A DNA stretch of 64,000 bases from Atlanticothrix silvestris CENA357 (GTDB lineage Bacteria; Cyanobacteriota; Cyanobacteriia; Cyanobacteriales; Nostocaceae), in contig NZ_JAECZB010000103.1 in the NCBI RefSeq assembly GCF_016056295.1, positions 1-64,000 of the forward strand, in the 5' to 3' direction. A program made the translations under genes and the position numbers. This document shows, in pieces, positions 1-7,713 of the stretch (position 1 is the first letter of the stretch; every line of letters starts with the position of its first letter). Below the pieces are notes generated by a model. That model was given only the letters and a program-made list of their open reading frames with translations, did not search any database and was not told the origin of the DNA.

Positions 1-291
1 GATATCCATATTATTCAGTTAGATAATGGAGCTTTTCATTTTAGCCAGCATCTTCAAATACCAGAAAATATCATTTTATTATTTCAACCTCCACACACAC
101 CCCAAGTTAATCCAATTGAGCGATTATGGGAGGAAATTAAAAGGCATTTAGCTTGGGAAAGCTTTGGAACTTTAGATGAGTTAAGACAATTTATCTGGAG
201 GCGTTTGGAAAAATTAAACACATCAATCGTTGCTTCTATTACAGGTTGGGATTTTATTCTTGATGCTTTATTTGAATCAAATTTTTCGTGA
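1..291 (+). mobile_element. IS630-type transposase, C-terminal part (5' truncated by window)
   Basis: An open frame runs from base 1 to a TGA at 289-291 (96 residues). It reads LDNGAFHFSQ, then PHTPQVNPIERLWEEIKRHL and a helical tail. LDN..., the NPIE(R/xx)WE block and the following basic helix are typical of the last catalytic acidic region of DDE transposases of the IS630/Tc1 type, where the Glu of NPIE is the third catalytic residue. The N-terminus lies outside the window, so it cannot be judged whether the gene is intact. No inverted repeat end is obvious before the hairpin element that follows at 300-362. Confidence 0.8.
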
Positions 292-299
292 ATTGGTAT

Positions 300-362
300 G
301 ACCACTGACAACTGACCACTGACCACTGACAAAACTCCATCCCGCAAGTGGCGTGGAGTTTC
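300..362. repeat. Dispersed hairpin/CTGACCACTGAC repeat, short copy
   Basis: Just downstream of the transposase lies a run of CCACTGAC/CAACTGAC units (300-330) followed by AACTCCA...TGGAGTT (about 334-360), which can fold into a hairpin. The reverse complement matches the start of two longer elements, at 52870-53055 (same orientation) and 62908-63119 (opposite orientation): hairpin, then GTTTTGTCAGTGGTCAG. It may also act as a terminator between the transposase and the converging gene at 365-1078. Confidence 0.65.
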
Positions 363-364
363 CC

Positions 365-1078
365 TTAATATCTATTATCTTCTCCATCCCTTTGCCTTTC
401 TGGACGACGGCGGCGACGGCGTGGTCTTTCTTCTCGGTCTTCACGTAATCGGCGACTCACTTCATTAAAAAAATCTCTTCGTAGACAAGGATAATCATTT
501 ACCCATAAGTCATGGCTGGGTATATATACATCGCTAAATTCTTCAATAGTGCTTAAATCTGAGCGATTTGACATCACTATCATTTCGGCAATTTGACCAC
601 GAGTAATAACTTTGTGATTTTGACGAAGTGGCGCTTCAAATTCCACGCTAAAACCGGTGTCATCGCCCACTTCTAAGTTAATCCGTTTTTCCCGATTTTC
701 AACAATTACCAAATCACCTTTGCTGTTGACGGTTTCTTGTTTGCCCATCAATCGGTCTGTAATCCACCAATCCAAAATTCTACCACGGAAAAAGCCGCTG
801 TATTTGTAACGGCGGGTTTTTGCATTGCGGACGCTGGCCTGAAACACTGGATACCACAGCCAAAAAAAAGCACCAAAAACCCCCACCAAAAAGATGATTC
901 CACCAAATTCCAGTTTGAAGAAAACTCTAATCAGGAAAATTACAGCTATGGTAACTACAGAAATTAATAGTCGTTGCAAAAAGTTGGCAAATTTCCCCCA
1001 GTAGTACTTATATTGCTGGCTAGTGGCTATTAATGGTACAAGTTGTTCAAATTTTTGGCGGGTCAGTGGGACTAACAT
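365..1078 (-). CDS. Two-TM membrane protein with arginine-rich C-terminus, unknown function
   Basis: 237 residues. Two hydrophobic segments at about residues 36-54 and 59-79 form a helical hairpin; the rest is a soluble, charged domain ending in a strongly basic tail with six consecutive Arg (RRRRRRPERQRDGEDNRY). No enzyme motif was recognised. It lies downstream of dapB on the same strand, with only 32 bases between dapB's stop (1111) and its ATG (1078), so the two may be co-transcribed. The basic tail would face the cytoplasm if both ends are inside and could contact nucleic acid or acidic lipids; that is inference. It resembles cyanobacterial conserved membrane proteins of unassigned role. 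Confidence 0.75.
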   Translation of the reverse strand: MLVPLTRQKFEQLVPLIATSQQYKYYWGKFANFLQRLLISVVTIAVIFLIRVFFKLEFGGIIFLVGVFGAFFWLWYPVFQASVRNAKTRRYKYSGFFRGRILDWWITDRLMGKQETVNSKGDLVIVENREKRINLEVGDDTGFSVEFEAPLRQNHKVITRGQIAEMIVMSNRSDLSTIEEFSDVYIPSHDLWVNDYPCLRRDFFNEVSRRLREDREERPRRRRRRPERQRDGEDNRY

Positions 1079-1110
1079 AGGTGGGGAGTAGGAATTGGGG
1101 AATTTGCAGC

Positions 1111-1947
1111 TTAGAGGATCTTTTCTAATCCATATACTAACGACTTTAGCTGAGAGACTTTACGAATCGCCAGTAAAACTCCTGGCATATAGCAAGAGCG
1201 ATCGCTTGTGTCATGTCGTAAAGTATAAATTTGACCCGGTGCGCCAAAAATTACTTCTTGATGGGCAATCAGTCCTGGTAAACGCACGCTGTGAATCCGA
1301 ACACCTTCTTCTGCTACACTGCCTCTAGCTCCAGGTAATTTTTCGGTTTCTTCTACAAGAGCTTGGTTAAAAGGTTTACCTAGTTCGGCTAACAATTGCG
1401 CGGTCTGAATCGCCGTACCACTAGGGGCATCAGCTTTTTGATTGTGGTGCAGTTCAATAATTTCTACATGATCAAAATATTGGGAAGCTGCGATCGCTGC
1501 TTGTTGCAACAGCACCATTCCTATGGAAAAATTAGGAATTATTAAACAACCAGTACTAGCCTTTTCGGCGAAGTCTGCCAAATTTTGAATTTGTTCTGAA
1601 CTTAAACCCGTTGTGCCGACTACAGGACGAATCCCGTAGGCGATCGCACTACGAACATTATCATAAACTGAATCAGGATGGGTAAAGTCTACAATCACCC
1701 CTGGAGGAAGTTGTCTTTCGCCAGCTACATAGCCCAGCATTGGTTCTAACTGATTAGTAATAGGAACTTCCAGAGGTTCGCTTAAACCCGCTAGTTCTCC
1801 AGCGTCTTGACCTTGATGTTCCGGGCTAGTGTCAATTGCACCCATGAGGGTTAAATCCGGCGCTTGCGTCACCGCTTTAATCACTTCGCGACCCATTTTG
1901 CCAGCAGCACCATTGATAATAACTGGGATCGGTGTTTGATTAGTCAT
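1111..1947 (-). CDS. dapB: 4-hydroxy-tetrahydrodipicolinate reductase DapB
   Basis: 278 residues, the usual length. The N-terminal Rossmann fold carries [11 protein letters not shown] (Gly13, Gly16, Gly19) for NAD(P)H binding. The C-terminal substrate domain has the signature [15 protein letters not shown], containing the catalytic His pair, Lys, and the SGT segment that binds the dicarboxylate. The enzyme reduces hydroxytetrahydrodipicolinate to tetrahydrodipicolinate in the diaminopimelate/lysine pathway, feeding peptidoglycan and lysine synthesis in the cytoplasm. The start ATG at 1947 gives a complete beta-alpha-beta fold. No other dap gene is adjacent, as is common in cyanobacteria where lysine genes are dispersed. 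Confidence 0.97.
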   Translation of the reverse strand: MTNQTPIPVIINGAAGKMGREVIKAVTQAPDLTLMGAIDTSPEHQGQDAGELAGLSEPLEVPITNQLEPMLGYVAGERQLPPGVIVDFTHPDSVYDNVRSAIAYGIRPVVGTTGLSSEQIQNLADFAEKASTGCLIIPNFSIGMVLLQQAAIAASQYFDHVEIIELHHNQKADAPSGTAIQTAQLLAELGKPFNQALVEETEKLPGARGSVAEEGVRIHSVRLPGLIAHQEVIFGAPGQIYTLRHDTSDRSCYMPGVLLAIRKVSQLKSLVYGLEKIL

Positions 1948-2073
1948 AAATCAAGAAATGCCTTTTGAGTCAATATAAAGAACTTATAAAATTAAACAAC
2001 AAAAGTGATAGTGTGTGTATAAATTAATAAACCTGTTGGAGATTAATCCCAACAAAACAAGTTAAAAATTAAT

Positions 2074-3312
2074 ATGTTTGCTCAATTTCGTCGCTCATTG
2101 AGTCAATTCTTTAATAAATCAAAGACAATCAACAACGAACCTCTAAATAAAGTTAGTCTGGTTGTCATTATTCTGATTGATATTTTCATTCTCATCAATG
2201 TTTTTACAGGCTTAGATGATATTAGCAGATGGTATCTTAGTCCTTTGCAGACTTATCCATGTTATTCCGAGTGGCAAAATTATCAGACACAAAATACTCA
2301 GGATAAAGACTATAAAATTATCCAGCTTTCATTAAGCTATAACAATACTCAACCTAGCCAACAACAAATTTATCAACAAACAGAAACAGATCATTTAGGC
2401 AAAGTCTCTACAACTTGTCTAAAGTATGCAGAATATCAAGAGAAAATTAATAATTCTAAAAATCAGCAAAATATCAATCTTATCAATCAAAAACAAACAA
2501 AAATTAATACGCTTAAACAAGCTAATAGCAGTATTCGTCAGCAATATGACTCTACACTTCTAGAAAAGATTGCAGGTCAACCTCGTGAGCAATCAATTAA
2601 TCAAGTCAGTGCTGAAAAAGCAAAAATTGAATTAGAACAAAATAACCGAAATATTTCTACACTGGAAAAGGAAATCACTAATCTTAAAAATGAACTACTA
2701 TCTCAACCAGAAACTTCTAGTTTCATAGCCTTTCTTAAAGATAAAGAGCAATTTGCCACACTTAAAAAAGGTTATCAACAAGCATCATTTTGGTATCCCA
2801 GTATTCAACTTGCTTTTCAATCTATTTTTCTGTTGCCGCTGATTTTTGTAGCTTTATTAGTTCATAGTTTAGCTCAACGAAAAGGATATGGACTGATCAC
2901 ATTGATAAGCTGGCATTTGCTTATCATCTTTTTTATCCCGCTAATTCTAAAAGTTTTTGAATTTCTGCAAATCGGCGTATTATTTGAGTTTATTATTGAT
3001 ATAATTAGCGTCCTTTTTGGTAGGTTACTTTTCCTCGTTAGTTATATTTATATCTTGTTAGTGCCACTGATAGGTTTTGGGATTATCAAGTTTTTTCAGA
3101 AAGTTGTTTTTAACCCTCAAGTCCAGGCAATTAGCAGAGTTCAAAAATCATCCTGTATTCAGTGTGCTAAAAAAATTCGACAGAATGATATTTATTGTCC
3201 TTACTGTGGTTATGAACAATATGTCGAATGCCAAAACTGCCATGAACTGACTTACAGAAAATTATCGCACTGTAAACATTGTGGTTATCTACAAGATTCT
3301 AATAATTTGTAA
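2074..3312 (+). CDS. Membrane protein with coiled coil and C-terminal double zinc ribbon
   Basis: 412 residues. One TM helix near residues 27-46 is followed by a Gln/Asn-rich extramembrane region with a long predicted coiled coil (about 130-225), then several hydrophobic segments (about 245-345). A cytoplasmic tail has two CxxC-CxxC treble-clef modules: CIQCAKK...YCPYCGY and CQNCHE...CKHCGY (about residues 362-407). The tail looks like a double zinc ribbon (zinc-ribbon/DZANK type) that probably binds Zn2+ and mediates protein contacts. No catalytic motif was recognised. It is divergent from dapB and appears monocistronic. Strongly AT-rich codon use distinguishes it from dapB next door. Confidence 0.75.
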   Translation: MFAQFRRSLSQFFNKSKTINNEPLNKVSLVVIILIDIFILINVFTGLDDISRWYLSPLQTYPCYSEWQNYQTQNTQDKDYKIIQLSLSYNNTQPSQQQIYQQTETDHLGKVSTTCLKYAEYQEKINNSKNQQNINLINQKQTKINTLKQANSSIRQQYDSTLLEKIAGQPREQSINQVSAEKAKIELEQNNRNISTLEKEITNLKNELLSQPETSSFIAFLKDKEQFATLKKGYQQASFWYPSIQLAFQSIFLLPLIFVALLVHSLAQRKGYGLITLISWHLLIIFFIPLILKVFEFLQIGVLFEFIIDIISVLFGRLLFLVSYIYILLVPLIGFGIIKFFQKVVFNPQVQAISRVQKSSCIQCAKKIRQNDIYCPYCGYEQYVECQNCHELTYRKLSHCKHCGYLQDSNNL

Positions 3313-3621
3313 TTTTTAAGTTCATATAAGTTAATTTTTTTTGTAAATCTCCATCACTTTCGGATTTTTTCCCAAACTATAAGAGGTTGTTTTAAAAATA
3401 GTTAGCTGTCAATTTAGGTATTTATTAATCCCTTAAAAAAGGGGGGAAACTTTTGAAAGTTCCCCTTTGGAAGGAGGATATAAAACGTATTGTTACCAAT
3501 GATAGGACTTTTCAAACATCCTCTAATATTCAAAATCAAGAGAGATATATACAATTTCATTACCCATTCTTAAATATCTGCCTCTATTCTGAGTTGTGTC
3601 GATCATCTTAGGTGATGAAAA
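3313..3621. other. Intergenic region holding a MITE-like insert
   Basis: 309 bases between two co-directional genes. The only structure seen is the terminal-inverted-repeat element at 3382-3524; the remainder is AT-rich leader DNA for the gene at 3622, with no clear operator. Confidence 0.6.
3382..3524. mobile_element. Probable MITE (143 bp, terminal inverted repeats)
   Basis: The left end AGAGGTTGTTTTAAAAATAG and the reverse complement of the right end, AGAGGATGTTTGAAAAGTCC, agree at most of 20 positions. Between them is a second nested inverted repeat (GGGGGGAAAC.TTTTG.AAAGTTCCCC, about 3440-3470). There is no coding capacity. Size, imperfect TIRs and the internal hairpin fit a non-autonomous miniature transposable element. 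Flanking dinucleotides (TA left, AA right) do not give a clean target duplication. Confidence 0.55.
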
Positions 3622-4734
3622 ATGGCATTAAGAAGAATTTTTCTTGTCGGTATTGGAATTATCATGGCGATAGTATTTGGCAGTTTGACACAGATAAAGG
3701 GAATTGCCCAATCTTTCACGGATTTAGATTTAGCCGTCTATCATGCTCCAATTCACTATCAAGACACAGATAGCACTAAATACATTGGGGACTACATCAC
3801 GCGGTTTGACTATGATGGAAATTGGCAAGGAACAAATAATTGGGACAACCTGCAACAATTTGCTCTTAATGCTTATGCCTACTATTCTGTAGTCGAGACT
3901 TGTACTCACTGGTTCATCACATATTCTTTTTTCCATCCTCAAGATTGGACTGATATTCCGTTCGACCAGGAACACGAAAATGATTTAGAGGGGAAGCTGG
4001 CTATAGTTCGTAAAGACGGTTCAACTTTTGGGAAACTGGAAGGTATTGTAACTGTATTTCATAAAGATTTTTACTCATACACTCCATCTGCTAGTCCTTT
4101 AGTAAATGGTGCAGAAAACATTGATGGAACGCTGACCATGAATACCTATAATGGTTCTCTGCACCCGTTGACAACTCAGGAAGCTAAAGGTCATGGTTTA
4201 AAAGCCTGGCCTTATACCAGCAATTTTAAAGGAGCCAGCAACGAGGATGGAATTATCTACTATCCTTCTAAAACTACTGCCGAACTTCCCGCTTCAGGCA
4301 ACGATCGCAATGTACAATATCTCTTACTTGATGTCTTTGCTTCTAATGGAATGTGGCAGCGCCAATTAAATGAAGCCTCTTTATCAAGTTCTTCAGCATT
4401 AACTTTTGCCAGTTGGGGAACGTTTAAAGGAGACACTAGTGGCGGGTGTGGTGCTGGTACGCCAACTTGCAGCACAAATTCTGCTAATGCACCTTGGGGT
4501 TGGGATGATTCTAATGATGGCTCAGTATACAAGGGTGAAATGGCTTTAGACCCGGCTCACCTAACTGATGTTTACTTTGATGGTCTTGGAAATTTTGATA
4601 CAACATATATCCGCAACCAATTTATTCAAGATTTAAAAGATAGAGGATACAACTCAGCAAATCTTCCTCAAGGCTGGCCTACCCAAATCAACCTTAATTC
4701 TCTAATTGGTAAGCTCAAAAACCAATGCTTTTAG
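3622..4734 (+). CDS. Secreted protein of unknown function with HENDLEG motif
   Basis: 370 residues. The first about 28 residues (basic RR, hydrophobic core, GIAQS) form a signal peptide, so the product is probably periplasmic or exported. The mature part has D-Y-I-T-R-FDYDG near residue 50, a WFITYSFFHPQDW segment, and HENDLEG, which looks like an acid/histidine metal- or active-site cluster. Four Cys occur near GGCGAGTPTC and at both ends. The N-terminal half recalls secreted Vps62-like proteins with a 'HE(N/H)DLEG' motif found in fungi and bacteria, but I cannot assign a function. It ends in Cys-Phe just before a strong hairpin terminator. Confidence 0.7.
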   Translation: MALRRIFLVGIGIIMAIVFGSLTQIKGIAQSFTDLDLAVYHAPIHYQDTDSTKYIGDYITRFDYDGNWQGTNNWDNLQQFALNAYAYYSVVETCTHWFITYSFFHPQDWTDIPFDQEHENDLEGKLAIVRKDGSTFGKLEGIVTVFHKDFYSYTPSASPLVNGAENIDGTLTMNTYNGSLHPLTTQEAKGHGLKAWPYTSNFKGASNEDGIIYYPSKTTAELPASGNDRNVQYLLLDVFASNGMWQRQLNEASLSSSSALTFASWGTFKGDTSGGCGAGTPTCSTNSANAPWGWDDSNDGSVYKGEMALDPAHLTDVYFDGLGNFDTTYIRNQFIQDLKDRGYNSANLPQGWPTQINLNSLIGKLKNQCF

Positions 4735-4807
4735 GTAGTTGAATTTTTGTCAAAACTCAAGCTATCTAATTTCAGTTTGGGCTAGTAAAAAGTTTGAAAG
4801 GCCTCCA

Positions 4808-4846
4808 GTAACACCTAAAAATTTAAACAAGATTTTTAGGTGTTAC
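4808..4846. terminator. Bidirectional hairpin between convergent genes
   Basis: A perfect 15-bp stem, GTAACACCTAAAAAT with its complement ATTTTTAGGTGTTAC, encloses a 9-base loop. It lies downstream of the secreted-protein gene (3622-4734) and overlaps the last codons of the convergent HD-domain gene. A/T-rich stem flanks give U-runs in either direction, so it can serve both transcripts. Confidence 0.7.
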
Positions 4847-5495
4847 GTCCTTGAGAAAGTCTTTGAATTTCTGCTTGAAGATTGGCTCTTGCAGATTGTT
4901 CTGCAACCTCAAACATTAGAGGCGTAAAATATATATACTGTCTTTGTAAAAATTTTTCTAAAACTTGCTTGCGACCCATAACATAGTCGGTTTCTGGTAC
5001 CCAAGCGTATTCTTGACGAATAGCATTAGCGTACTCTTGATAATCAACTGAATCAGCAGCCAAAATCGCCAAATCTGCATCTAATAAAATGTGGCTATCA
5101 ATATCATCTGCTGTAGCTTTGTGATATTTAGTGTTCAGAATAAGACGATTAACAGTAGTTATATAACTAATAGGAATTTCCAGATTATTCATTAACTTAC
5201 AAGCATATTCGGCACTTTTTTCTTCATTATCTAAAGCTCTAGTGTCATAAATAGCATCGTGAAACCAAGCTGCAAGTTGTACAGCAGGCAAATTTGGGGT
5301 ATTAGCTTGCAAAGTCTGAATTTTATTCAGGACGTAATGTATATGTTGCAGTGTATGGTAATAACGACCCGTGGTAGAATATGCCTCAACTAATTGGGCA
5401 AAGGTTGATTCAACTTTTAATTGGTCAACCTCAAAGTATTGGAGTGTTTGCTGCCACTGATTAAATAAAATATTTGTGAGTTTAGCTGCGGGCAT
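4836..5495 (-). CDS. HD-domain metal-dependent phosphohydrolase-like protein
   Basis: 219 residues from ATG 5495; an in-frame TTG at 5525 preceded closely by GGAGG would add ten residues, so the start is uncertain. Metal-binding HD motifs are visible in order: YHTLQHI (His), WFHDAIYD (the HD doublet), and LLDADLAIL (Asp). This is the set found in predicted HD phosphohydrolases that act on nucleotides or similar phosphoesters; the substrate is unknown. It lies directly downstream of the pterin dehydratase gene (gap 24-54 bases), likely in one transcript, which hints at a pterin or nucleotide link but does not prove it. Confidence 0.85.
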   Translation of the reverse strand: MPAAKLTNILFNQWQQTLQYFEVDQLKVESTFAQLVEAYSTTGRYYHTLQHIHYVLNKIQTLQANTPNLPAVQLAAWFHDAIYDTRALDNEEKSAEYACKLMNNLEIPISYITTVNRLILNTKYHKATADDIDSHILLDADLAILAADSVDYQEYANAIRQEYAWVPETDYVMGRKQVLEKFLQRQYIYFTPLMFEVAEQSARANLQAEIQRLSQGRNT

Positions 5496-5549
5496 ATCAG
5501 TTAACCGCACCGCAATGAATGCCAATACCTCCAGCCCTGCACAATACTT

Positions 5550-5900
5550 TTACTGGGCAAACTGAGCAGCGATCGCATCGGTCTTGGCTGCCATAATAAA
5601 ATCATTGCGATGCAATCCTTGAATCGCGTGTGTCCACCAAGTAACTGTTACTTTGCCCCATTCGGTTAATAAAGCGGGGTGATGTCCTTGTTTTTCAGCT
5701 TCTTCACCCACTTTTTGAGTGAAAGTCAGTGCTTGTTTAAAATCGGGAAACTTATAAATGCGTTGTAAACGTTTCTCCCCATTCTCCTCAATCATCTTCC
5801 AATCGGGTATCTGGGGCTGAAGTTCAGCAATTTCTGCTTCAGTTATCGGCGGTGAACCACCACTACAAGGAACACAAGTCTGTGGTAATAAGGTTTCCAT
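5550..5900 (-). CDS. phhB: Pterin-4a-carbinolamine dehydratase
   Basis: 116 residues with the family core EEAEKQGHHPALLTEW and VTVTWWTHAIQGLHRNDF. The HHP pair and the later Thr-His are the catalytic histidines of PCD/DCoH enzymes. The enzyme dehydrates 4a-hydroxytetrahydropterin in pterin recycling; in cyanobacteria without phenylalanine hydroxylase the homologues may support other pterins or the molybdopterin/carotenoid systems. The N-terminus has two Cys (CVPC) absent from minimal PCDs. It is first gene of a two-gene unit with the HD hydrolase. Confidence 0.92.
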   Translation of the reverse strand: METLLPQTCVPCSGGSPPITEAEIAELQPQIPDWKMIEENGEKRLQRIYKFPDFKQALTFTQKVGEEAEKQGHHPALLTEWGKVTVTWWTHAIQGLHRNDFIMAAKTDAIAAQFAQ

Positions 5901-5973
5901 TATTCCTACTCCTTTAAAAACAGTAACATTTTCCCGACGCTGACCCTTTCAGGTACAGCGCGGGACTTATAGC

Positions 5974-6276
5974 TTAGTCAATCGAAATTGATTGAGGGCC
6001 AGTACCCTTGCCATTATGCACTTCAGTACTGAGGCTAGGATAACTGTTAGGGCGAGTCTGTTGATCTAGCCAACTTTTAACAGGATCATCTGCCAGATTG
6101 AGTCTAAGCACACCAGAAACAAACCCGCCCAAAAATGAGACTGGGTGTTGGGTAAATTGTTTAAATATTGGTGACAATTCATCAATAAACATTTTATGAG
6201 TCTCCTGGTATTGCCGTAAAAAATTATCACTTCTTAATTGATCGTAACCTGGAAAGTGATATTGGGCATTGGACAT
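5974..6276 (-). CDS. Small hypothetical protein downstream of nrdJ
   Basis: 100 residues, no TM segment or signal peptide, no recognised domain. The sequence starts MSNAQYHFPGYDQL and contains a Gly-rich stretch (SFLGGFVSGVLRLNL) that could be a membrane-touching amphipathic helix. It follows nrdJ exon 2 on the same strand after about 55 bases that contain three tagccc(c/t) heptamer-like repeats, so it may be the last gene of the nrdJ transcript. A clear ATG start is used. I do not recognise a family. Confidence 0.6.
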   Translation of the reverse strand: MSNAQYHFPGYDQLRSDNFLRQYQETHKMFIDELSPIFKQFTQHPVSFLGGFVSGVLRLNLADDPVKSWLDQQTRPNSYPSLSTEVHNGKGTGPQSISID

Positions 6277-6331
6277 CGGGCATTAGGAAAAGTTCTATTC
6301 CTCTACTCCCTAGCCCTTAGCCCCTAGCCCC

Positions 6332-7405
6332 TTATGACATTGGTTGCTGAGCTGGAAACATACATTTATCAGAGTCACAACCACTAGGGCCAGCCTCAGC
6401 CAACTCACCTAAATCATAGCGACTGAGAACTGCACAGAAATCATCTGTTTTCCGCCGTGCTTTGACATCTTGATTCAAAAGCTCGTAGGCTGTTTTATCT
6501 ATTGGCTCAAATGGTAAACGTGGAAATGATTGCAAATCGTCAAAACGGGCTAAAAGAGCTGCTGAGATATATCCCTCATCATTCTTGATTGCTTCGTAGA
6601 TACGTTGTCCTAAAGATTCGACTTCCTCAGATCGCAGTTCCAGTGTTGCTGATGTATTATGTGTTACATAATGTTGTTGAACTTGGAGAACAAAATCAAA
6701 TTGAGCTGAGACGGAAAACTTAGAAACATCAATTTTATCTGCTCCTGGTAAATCAGCCCAAGATACAGCAACCGGAATTTCTACTAGCCATTCACTAACA
6801 CGAGAATCAAAAGGATCATTTAACAAATTTCCTTGTTCATCTTTATCAGATTGGGAAGGAATGACATTGTAACCGTAGTCAATACAAGCTAAAGCTACCG
6901 GGTCATTTTTGCCAAAAGTGATCCGCCGAATAAATCTTTGTGCCTTGGGGGGATGCCATCCGGAACTAGCACCAGTTAGTAAAGCTTTAGTGCCACTAGG
7001 CTGGACTGTAGTGCAGCGATTGGGACGTTTTAGATCATGGCGATCGCAATATTCCCACACAACTCGATGTACAGCATCTCTCCAGAAACTGAGATATTTT
7101 TTTTCCTGGTGCTTAAATTCTAATCCTTGAGTAGTTGCGGGTCTTCCTTCCTCCCACCAACGCAACCAATCAACACCAAAAGCATGAACAAAGAAATCGA
7201 ATAAGCCTGTGAAAGAAACACCCACAATTGGGTCTAATTCACGGCTATATTGATAGCGTGGTTCTAAAAATTTATGATTCAAAAGTGCTGCTACAGATAA
7301 AGCCCCAGCGGTGAAAGCTTCCTCTTGTTCTTTATAGTTATGTGGGTCAATTTGATTGAGGTGAACCTCAGACAAGTTACAGTGGAAGTTACTGCCGATA
7401 ATTTC
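6332..7405 (-). CDS. nrdJ: Class II ribonucleotide reductase NrdJ, exon 2 (C-terminal part)
   Basis: 357 codons that continue the reading frame of 7714-8940 after removal of the intervening 308 bases. It begins EIIGSNFHCNLSEVHLNQ, which directly follows NPCG in class II reductases; the Glu is catalytic residue 410 of the spliced protein. PSGTKALLTGASSGWHPP is the nucleotide-binding loop of the barrel. The C-terminus has CDSDKC (Cys752, Cys757 of the spliced protein), the swinging dithiol that re-reduces the active site. An ATG formed by the last three intron bases lies in frame, so free translation of this half is formally possible, but the product would lack the radical Cys. Confidence 0.9.
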   Translation of the reverse strand, partial: EIIGSNFHCNLSEVHLNQIDPHNYKEQEEAFTAGALSVAALLNHKFLEPRYQYSRELDPIVGVSFTGLFDFFVHAFGVDWLRWWEEGRPATTQGLEFKHQEKKYLSFWRDAVHRVVWEYCDRHDLKRPNRCTTVQPSGTKALLTGASSGWHPPKAQRFIRRITFGKNDPVALACIDYGYNVIPSQSDKDEQGNLLNDPFDSRVSEWLVEIPVAVSWADLPGADKIDVSKFSVSAQFDFVLQVQQHYVTHNTSATLELRSEEVESLGQRIYEAIKNDEGYISAALLARFDDLQSFPRLPFEPIDKTAYELLNQDVKARRKTDDFCAVLSRYDLGELAEAGPSGCDSDKCMFPAQQPMS

Positions 7406-7713
7406 CATTTTTGTTACCCTAGAGGCTTTTTATCCTCTAGTTCTATGAGTTCTGAATTCCTCATAGATCCGACTATATTTTCTACTAACGAAAAATAGCA
7501 TTAGTAGCCGGGGACTCGTGGAGCCGTTGTGAACAACGGAGGTAAAACCCAGATTATATTCTTTTTAAACTCCAAATTTTATTGATAATTTAAAAAGGTT
7601 CACTCTCTAGTCTGTACGGTGTCAAAGATATTTTAATTCCTTTGATTACCTCGGTATTCCCATCGCAGGGTTCACCGATTTTCCCCGGTGTTTAACGTGA
7701 GGCAAAATCACTT
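7406..7713 (-). ncRNA. Group I intron (ORF-less, IA2-like) interrupting nrdJ
   Basis: Removing exactly 308 bases restores NPCG-EIIGSN. The upstream exon ends in U (7714) and the intron ends in G (7406), as group I splicing requires. P1: exon CGUGUGGU (7721-7714) pairs with intron GCCUCACG (7703-7696), with a U.G wobble at the splice site and one U-U mismatch. P7: ACAGACUA (GACUA 7612-7608) pairs with UAGUC (7475-7471) inside AAAAUAUAGUCGGAUC, nearly identical to the conserved core of T4 td-type introns. Further stems: P2 CACCG/CGGUG, P6 UCAAAG/CUUUGA, P7.1 CUUUUUAAA-type, P7.2 CCGUUGU/ACAACGG, P8 CUACUAA/UUAGUAG, P9 UCUAUGAG/CUCAUAGA, P9.x CUAGAGG/CCUCUAG. The intron carries no homing endonuclease. 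Read-through translation stops two codons in (Lys-stop). Confidence 0.9.

Noticed and set aside
6909-7130. 73-codon plus-strand frame in nrdJ exon 2
   Set aside because: Antisense shadow of the strongly conserved nrdJ coding sequence; no promoter or SD.
7406-7713. Intein or homing-endonuclease insert in nrdJ
   Set aside because: The 308-nt insert has stops in frame, no Cys/Ser N-splice residues and no LAGLIDADG/HNH text, whereas group I structures fit.
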